DNA from: Monodelphis domestica
Taxonomy: Eukaryota; Chordata; Mammalia; Didelphimorphia; Didelphidae
Length of the DNA: 64,000 nucleotides
Assembly (NCBI RefSeq): GCF_027887165.1
Contig: NC_077235.1
Coordinates: 7,237,378 to 7,301,377, forward strand
Direction: 5' to 3'
Shown in pieces: positions 61,850 to 64,000 of the stretch. The notes below the pieces were generated by a model. That model saw nothing but the letters and a program-made list of their open reading frames with translations. It was not told where the DNA came from and made no database searches. How positions within the stretch are numbered: position 1 is the stretch's first letter; every line of letters starts with the position of its first letter. Position numbers and translations under genes: made by a program.

Positions 61850-63760
61850 AGGGCCCAAAATCAGCCAGCATCAATAAACCTGGTACCCAATGCAGGCTCA
61901 GAGTTCAAGGGCAGCCAAGATAGCACCCACTCTTCTAAGACAGACAGGCCACAGACCCCCCCCCAACAGGTTCAGGCTCTAAAGGCACCCAAGATCATCA
62001 AACCCCCCACCCCCAGAGGCCCAAAGCAGCCAAGATAGCTAACCCCCCTCACCCTAGGTCAGCCAAGGCCTTAAAGCATCCCCATGCCTCCTAACCAACA
62101 AACCAGTCTCAGGATCCCAGAGTGAAGTGCCTACTCTCCCCCTCAAGGCCTAGGGCTGAAGCTCAGTGAAGGCCAATATTCTCCCTTTCTTCCCAAACCA
62201 GGGACCAAAATAGGCTATGTTCACTGAACACCTCCCCACATACATCAATAGCCAAAATTGCAAAGTCCCACTCCCCACATCCAGAGGCTCTAGGTACGTG
62301 AACAAAGTAGCTGCTCCTCCCGAACTCACGCCTAGAGCCCCAGCACAGCCAAGATGGCCACTATACCCACAGTGGGCTGCCCCTCCCCGCCCCCCACTGA
62401 GGGTAGCCAAGGTAGCCCCCATCACAGGGAAACTAAAGGTCAGAAATATCCCACCCTGGTCCTGAACAACTACAGGATGAGGGCCCCAGAGCAGCCAAGG
62501 TTACCCCTATGCTAACCCCAGGTGTGGGGCCTGAGAGTGGCCAATTCCCCGTTCCACTTCAGGGCTCGGGGGCCACCAATCACCGTCTCCCAACTCTGCA
62601 GCAAGCAAAGCTGCCTGATCCCACATTCCCAAGCCAGAGTTGCATACTACTAACCCCCAACTCCCCACCCCTAATCCAATAATGGGAGGCTCCAGGTAGC
62701 AGGACTAAGCAGGACTACTCTTTTTCCGCCACCATTCCGAGAGAGCCAAAGCCTCAGAAACACCGGGAAGACTCAGGGTTGAAGTGCAGCCAAGATGGTG
62801 GATCTTATCTCAGTCTACTGCACAGATAAGATGGCTGCCCACCACCAAAATGGCTGCTCCCCCCACAATTCCCCTCCCCCAGCCTGCCGCGGGAGGGCTT
62901 TCAGATGCTCCAGCCTCTCCCCCTAGAGGCCAAAAGGGAGCCAAGATAGCCGATTCCCACTCCCCTTCCCCCCAACCAAAGCCTCAAAACCACTCCCCCC
63001 CTTCCTCTAAAATAACCACAGGCTCACGGAATGAGTGCAGCCAAAATGGCGGATCTTAGCCTACTGCAAAGACAAGATGGCTGCCCACCACCAAAATGGC
63101 TGCTCCCCCCCACAATTCCCCTCCTCTGGCCTGCCGCTAGAGGGCTTTCAGATGCCCCAGTTTCTCTCCCCCCCCCCTCCCCAGGCCAAAGGCAGCCAAG
63201 ATAGCTGACCGCCCACAGGGCAACCAAAGCCTTAAAACCACTCTCCCCTTCCTCAGAAATAACCACAGGCTCAGGGAACCAGTACAGCCAAGATGGCTGC
63301 CAGACACCCATTCCCTCTACCTCCAGCTCCTTCGGACCCAGTCGGCGCTCCTTTCCATCAAAGACTAAAAGGAGGCAAAATAGCTATATCGCCAAGCCCA
63401 GGTCAACCAATGCCTCAGAACCACCCTGTTCCCCAACCGCCTTACCACCCCCATTCCCAGCCCCAGGCCCCTCTCAACCAACAACCACCTGCTCAGGGTT
63501 TAAGATCGGCAACGTGGCTGATACTGACTCCCCCAATCCCAACACTGCAAAGATGCCGAGTCTCCTCCCCATTATCCTGCAGCACAAGAACTAAAATGCT
63601 ATGTCCTTCCTGCTATCCTTGAACTCAAGAGCAGCCAAGGTCACCCCAGGCCCTGCACCTTTAGGCGGCTGACTCCCTCTTCCACTCTCCAGCCAAAGCA
63701 TAGCAAAAATAGCCAATGAGCCGTGCTCCCACTTCCACAGTAGGCAAAGGTGCCGACGGA
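61850..63760 (+). repeat. C-rich tract with repeated CCAAGATGGC / CCAAGATAGC words
   Basis: Variants of CAGCCAAGATRGC recur in the same orientation near 61912, 62028, 62348, 62788, 62940, 63039, 63194 and 63287. Weaker forms (CCAAGGT, CAAAATAGC, AAAAATAGCC) occur near 62407, 62495, 63374, 63635 and 63705. C-runs separate them. Five sites fit the YY1-type consensus AANATGGCNGC (62828, 62847, 63074, 63093, 63290). It could be decayed tandem promoter units of a retroelement or a regulatory tract; no open frame here looks coding. Confidence 0.65.
62782..63420 (+). repeat. Tandem unit of about 250 bp inside the CCAAGATGGC tract
   Basis: GCAGCCAAGATGGTGGATCTTA (62787) recurs as GCAGCCAAAATGGCGGATCTTA (63038) and, in part, as ACAGCCAAGATGGCTGCC (63285), giving periods of about 251 and 247 bp. 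The first two copies share, in order, AAGATGGCTGCCCACCACC, AAAATGGCTGCTCC, CACAATTCCCCTCC, GAGGGCTTTCAGATG, GCCAAGATAGC, ACCAAAGCCT and ATAACCACAGGCTCA. Confidence 0.88.
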
Positions 63761-64000
63761 CCTTCTGAGACCCAAGCTGGCATTCCGCTGCACCCCTACC
63801 CCATCTCCTCCATCCTCTACTACTTCTCCCTGTTCCTCGGCACCCTCTTTGCTTCTATCACCCTCCCCCCACCTTTCTCAGTCCTACCTTCAGCCTTCGG
63901 GATCCACACACCAACCAGCCACAAAGGTCTAGGCAGGAAAGAAAGGCCAGGTACTTGAGGGACCCACACACTAGTGTGGGGAGAGAGGCCTCGAAGGCCC
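63761..64000. other. C-rich end of window with short palindrome
   Basis: No gene is visible. CACACTAGTGTG at 63967-63978 is a perfect 12-bp palindrome, and GGCCT-CGA-AGGCC near 63987-63999 can form a small hairpin. Both could be chance. Confidence 0.4.

Noticed and set aside
63293..63622. Pro-rich plus-strand frame as coding exon
   Set aside because: It comes from the C-rich repeat tract; its residues reflect base composition and it overlaps the decayed tandem unit.
63967..63978. 12-bp palindrome as an operator or integration site
   Set aside because: It is short, single and at the window edge; one such palindrome is not unexpected by chance.

Overview
The window reads as vertebrate nuclear DNA, most likely marsupial. 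The evidence is a marsupial-type tRNA-derived SINE (56432-56624, minus strand), a CORE/MIR-type SINE (58273-58490) and several LINE-1 relics whose wording matches my recollection of marsupial L1 consensus sequences. Nothing allows a species call. I see no intact host protein-coding gene, no RNA gene and no CRISPR array; the long open frames on both strands are by-products of a repeated, decayed L1.

Positions 1 to about 54325 (85% of the window) are one head-to-tail satellite array of 21 complete units plus a partial unit at each end, with unit lengths of 2471, 2472 or 2480 bp. Each unit is the 3' part of a LINE-1: the later reverse-transcriptase region (the FADD box reads LADD), the ORF2 C-terminal region with a degraded Cys/His knuckle, the 3' UTR and an A-rich tail, followed directly by the next reverse-transcriptase region. 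All units share the same frameshifts and stops, so a dead, 5'-truncated L1 was amplified. The array starts left of the window. Its right end keeps an authentic-looking L1 3' terminus (54182-54325).

The array has higher-order structure. On the left, a five-unit block of 12366 bp occurs twice (1388-14118 matches 13754-26484) with only two differences found by eye, and a 4943-bp two-unit period is nested in it. After about 26.5 kb the pattern changes to two-unit (4952 bp) and three-unit (7424 bp) periods. Mosaic units (M6, M11, M20) mark crossover or conversion points. The last two units, at the edge, are the most divergent. The units are rich in CpG while the flank is very poor in it.

From 54326 to 61380 the DNA is AT-rich and filled with old interspersed repeats: SINEs, L1 3' ends, an L1 5' UTR relic and one internally deleted L1 (60060-61375). 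From 61850 to the right end the sequence becomes C-rich and carries many CCAAGATGGC/CCAAGATAGC words, several fitting the YY1 consensus, including a tandem unit of about 250 bp (62782-63420). A diverged fragment of this unit lies near 56.96 kb.
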